The notes beneath the pieces are model-generated. The model saw only the letters and a list, made by a program, of their open reading frames with translations, did no database searches and was not told the DNA's origin. Position numbers and translations under genes: made by a program. Shown in pieces: positions 3,990 to 5,237 of a stretch of 5,237 bases of DNA; the first letter of the stretch is position 1, and the number at the start of each line of letters is the position of its first letter. The DNA is from Micavibrio aeruginosavorus (lineage in GTDB: Bacteria > Pseudomonadota > Alphaproteobacteria > Micavibrionales > Micavibrionaceae), in assembly GCA_003240795.1 (NCBI GenBank), contig QFNK01000150.1:1-5237 (forward strand), read 5' to 3'.

Positions 3990-4265
3990 TCAATTGGTTT
4001 TGCCGCGGTCGATCATACGCAGGATGGTGGCGACAAGGTTTCTCTGCCCCTCCATGAAACGCAGCTGATCGTCCGCCGTTGTTGCGCTCGCTGCCCTGTG
4101 AAAGGTCATGACCTGAAGCCAGGCGAGGACTTTCCTGCCGTCCTCGCTTGAGAACAGGCGGGCGAAGGCGTGCTCTATATCCCGCTGTTCAAGCCGAGAT
4201 ATATGGCTGGTATAGGCCATGCTTTCCGCATGGTTTATTTTCGGTGTTTCCTTAAAGAACGGCAT
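3990..4265 (-). CDS. Bbp19-like small phage protein (91 aa)
   Basis: This short protein has the pattern I associate with the Bbp19-like phage domain: FARLFSSEDGRKVLAWL (34-50), a Ala/Thr-rich linker, then LRFMEGQRNLVATILRMI (68-85). The conserved features are the DGxxVL turn and the EGQRxLVxxIL helix. Family members lie beside portal and head genes in podovirus-like phages; their biochemical role is not established to my knowledge. The chosen ATG at 4265 has AAAGGA (4278-4273) eight bases upstream and overlaps the end of the portal gene by 14 bases, which suggests translational coupling. A second ATG at 4220 would still keep the whole domain. It is followed after 19 bases by the scaffold gene. 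Confidence 0.75.
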   Translation of the reverse strand: MPFFKETPKINHAESMAYTSHISRLEQRDIEHAFARLFSSEDGRKVLAWLQVMTFHRAASATTADDQLRFMEGQRNLVATILRMIDRGKTN

Positions 4266-5237
4266 CGGTCAGGTCCTTTCGTATCAGGTCGCTTGGAACT
4301 CCCAATGCCTCGCCCAGAAACTGCGCCGCGCGGTTCATATCAATGAAGGCCGCTGCGTCACCGCCCATACCGATAAGGGATGTCAGCCACGTCATTGTGT
4401 TTTGGACGTTCCTTTGCGCCTGCGCCCTTGCCAGCGGCGCGCGGTAATCAAGGGCAACGAACCGCCCGTCGAGCGCGATGTCGGGGATTTCCCCGCGCCG
4501 GCGGAGAATACCGTAAGCGCGGCGGATCATCGGCGTCAGAAGTTCCGTCTGCAAACGGCCATACGTTGCGCCAAGGAGCAACGCCATTTCGGACGCGCGC
4601 TCCACCACTTCGGTCGCCGTCATGCGGCGGCCTTCGAGCTGGCCGAGCTTGTCGATCAGAAGCGCGTGACGGATGCGTGCGCGAATGTCATCGAGGATGA
4701 TCTGCGACACATCGAACCGTCCCGGCATTTCCAGCGGTTTAAGCCCCTGAGATCCGACAGCCTTCGGAATGATCGCACCGGGCACCAGCTGGATGTTGGC
4801 GGGGTTCAGCACGCCGTCATCATCCGCCTGCCATATCCCTGTCACCGCGATCGATGCATTCTTGAGGATCAGCTCAACAACCTTGTTCGCGGTCTTGATA
4901 TCGGGAAGCGCCTTCATAACAGGCGACCTGCCGTATAACTCGCCCGGCGACTTCATCCAGCGGAACGCGATGCAGGGCGACACCGGGAATGTTCCCGAAG
5001 CCAAAGGCTCAGGCGCGCCGCGTTCTTTGAGAAGGGCAGTGTATTGATAAACGCCGCCTTCGGGCAGGATACTTTCCAGCACTGCAAAGCGCGCCTGCGG
5101 GTCGCGCTCCCCTTCCCGCGCAATGTCCGCCGGAATTTCCGCGGACGGATAGCGGTCTTTTATCTGCGCGAGCGTGATTTTCATCTCGCGGAACGAGCCG
5201 TCGAGATAACCGCCCGCGCCTTCCTCCAGCACAATGT
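4252..5237 (-). CDS. Portal / head-to-tail connecting protein, 3' part (partial)
   Basis: The reading frame is open to the right edge, so the N-terminal part lies outside the window; about 328 C-terminal residues are visible. The sequence matches the podovirus head-to-tail connecting protein family: the hallmark PCIAFRWMKSPGELYGRSPVMKALPDIKTAN, then a helix and loop with PGAIIPKAV, and DDIRARIRHALLIDKLGQLEGRRMTATEVVERASEMALLLG, followed by a helical C-terminal barrel region. Portals form the ring at one head vertex through which DNA enters and exits and to which the tail attaches. The 3' end overlaps the Bbp19-like gene by 14 bases. No frameshift or stop interrupts the visible part. A GTG at 5232 is an internal codon, not a start. 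Confidence 0.88.
   Translation of the reverse strand, partial: IVLEEGAGGYLDGSFREMKITLAQIKDRYPSAEIPADIAREGERDPQARFAVLESILPEGGVYQYTALLKERGAPEPLASGTFPVSPCIAFRWMKSPGELYGRSPVMKALPDIKTANKVVELILKNASIAVTGIWQADDDGVLNPANIQLVPGAIIPKAVGSQGLKPLEMPGRFDVSQIILDDIRARIRHALLIDKLGQLEGRRMTATEVVERASEMALLLGATYGRLQTELLTPMIRRAYGILRRRGEIPDIALDGRFVALDYRAPLARAQAQRNVQNTMTWLTSLIGMGGDAAAFIDMNRAAQFLGEALGVPSDLIRKDLTDAVL

Noticed and set aside
3635..4057. Plus-strand open frame of about 140 residues opposite the scaffold gene
   Set aside because: It is antisense to a well supported scaffold gene, and its sequence looks like a low-complexity shadow.
4219..4938. Plus-strand open frame of about 239 residues opposite the portal gene
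   Set aside because: Its composition is typical of an antisense shadow, with no domain; the portal motifs are on the minus strand.
1..5237. CRISPR array, tRNA, rRNA or insertion sequence
   Set aside because: No regularly spaced repeat set, no tRNA cloverleaf or rRNA sequence, and no transposase gene or IS-type terminal inverted repeats were seen. The only long repeat is the two-copy 21-base repeat.

Overview
The window is part of the virion-structure region of a tailed phage, most likely a prophage in an alphaproteobacterium. This rests on protein resemblance recalled from family knowledge (a T7/podovirus-type head-tail connector, a Bbp19-like protein, a T7-type scaffold, and a capsid protein of a kind common in alphaproteobacterial prophages) and on the moderately high G+C of these genes. 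No search was run. The structural genes are all on the minus strand, so they read from right to left.

Right part (3335-5237): the 3' part of the portal (head-to-tail connector) gene, a small Bbp19-like gene that overlaps it by 14 bases, and a T7-type scaffold gene with a strong ribosome binding site, followed by a weak terminator-like hairpin. Left part (1-1378): the major capsid gene, a 79-residue gene 25 bases behind it that may encode a head decoration protein, then a strong intrinsic terminator (126-161) and AT-rich DNA that leads out of the window.

Middle part (1379-3334): in T7-like phages scaffold and capsid genes are adjacent, but here about 2 kb of accessory DNA separates them. It carries, from left to right: a leader with a near-consensus minus-strand promoter, a palindrome in its spacer and an intrinsic terminator starting only a few bases after the expected RNA start; a plus-strand PilZ (cyclic-di-GMP binding) gene with its own terminator; a convergent pair of AT-rich genes (an unrecognised 131-residue protein and a peptidoglycan-binding-domain protein whose C-terminal zinc ribbon appears to be broken by a frameshift); and a 65-residue minus-strand gene with its own promoter and terminator. 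A 21-base direct repeat, identical at 20 positions and containing the last codons of the PilZ gene, brackets the convergent pair, so that segment of about 845 bases may be an inserted cassette.

The probable logic is a morphogenesis operon cut in two by moron-like cargo. Portal, Bbp19-like protein and scaffold would be made from an upstream transcript. Capsid and the 79-residue protein would be made from the promoter at 1577-1605, or by read-through, subject to a terminator in the leader. Host-interaction cargo (PilZ, peptidoglycan binding) would be expressed separately.
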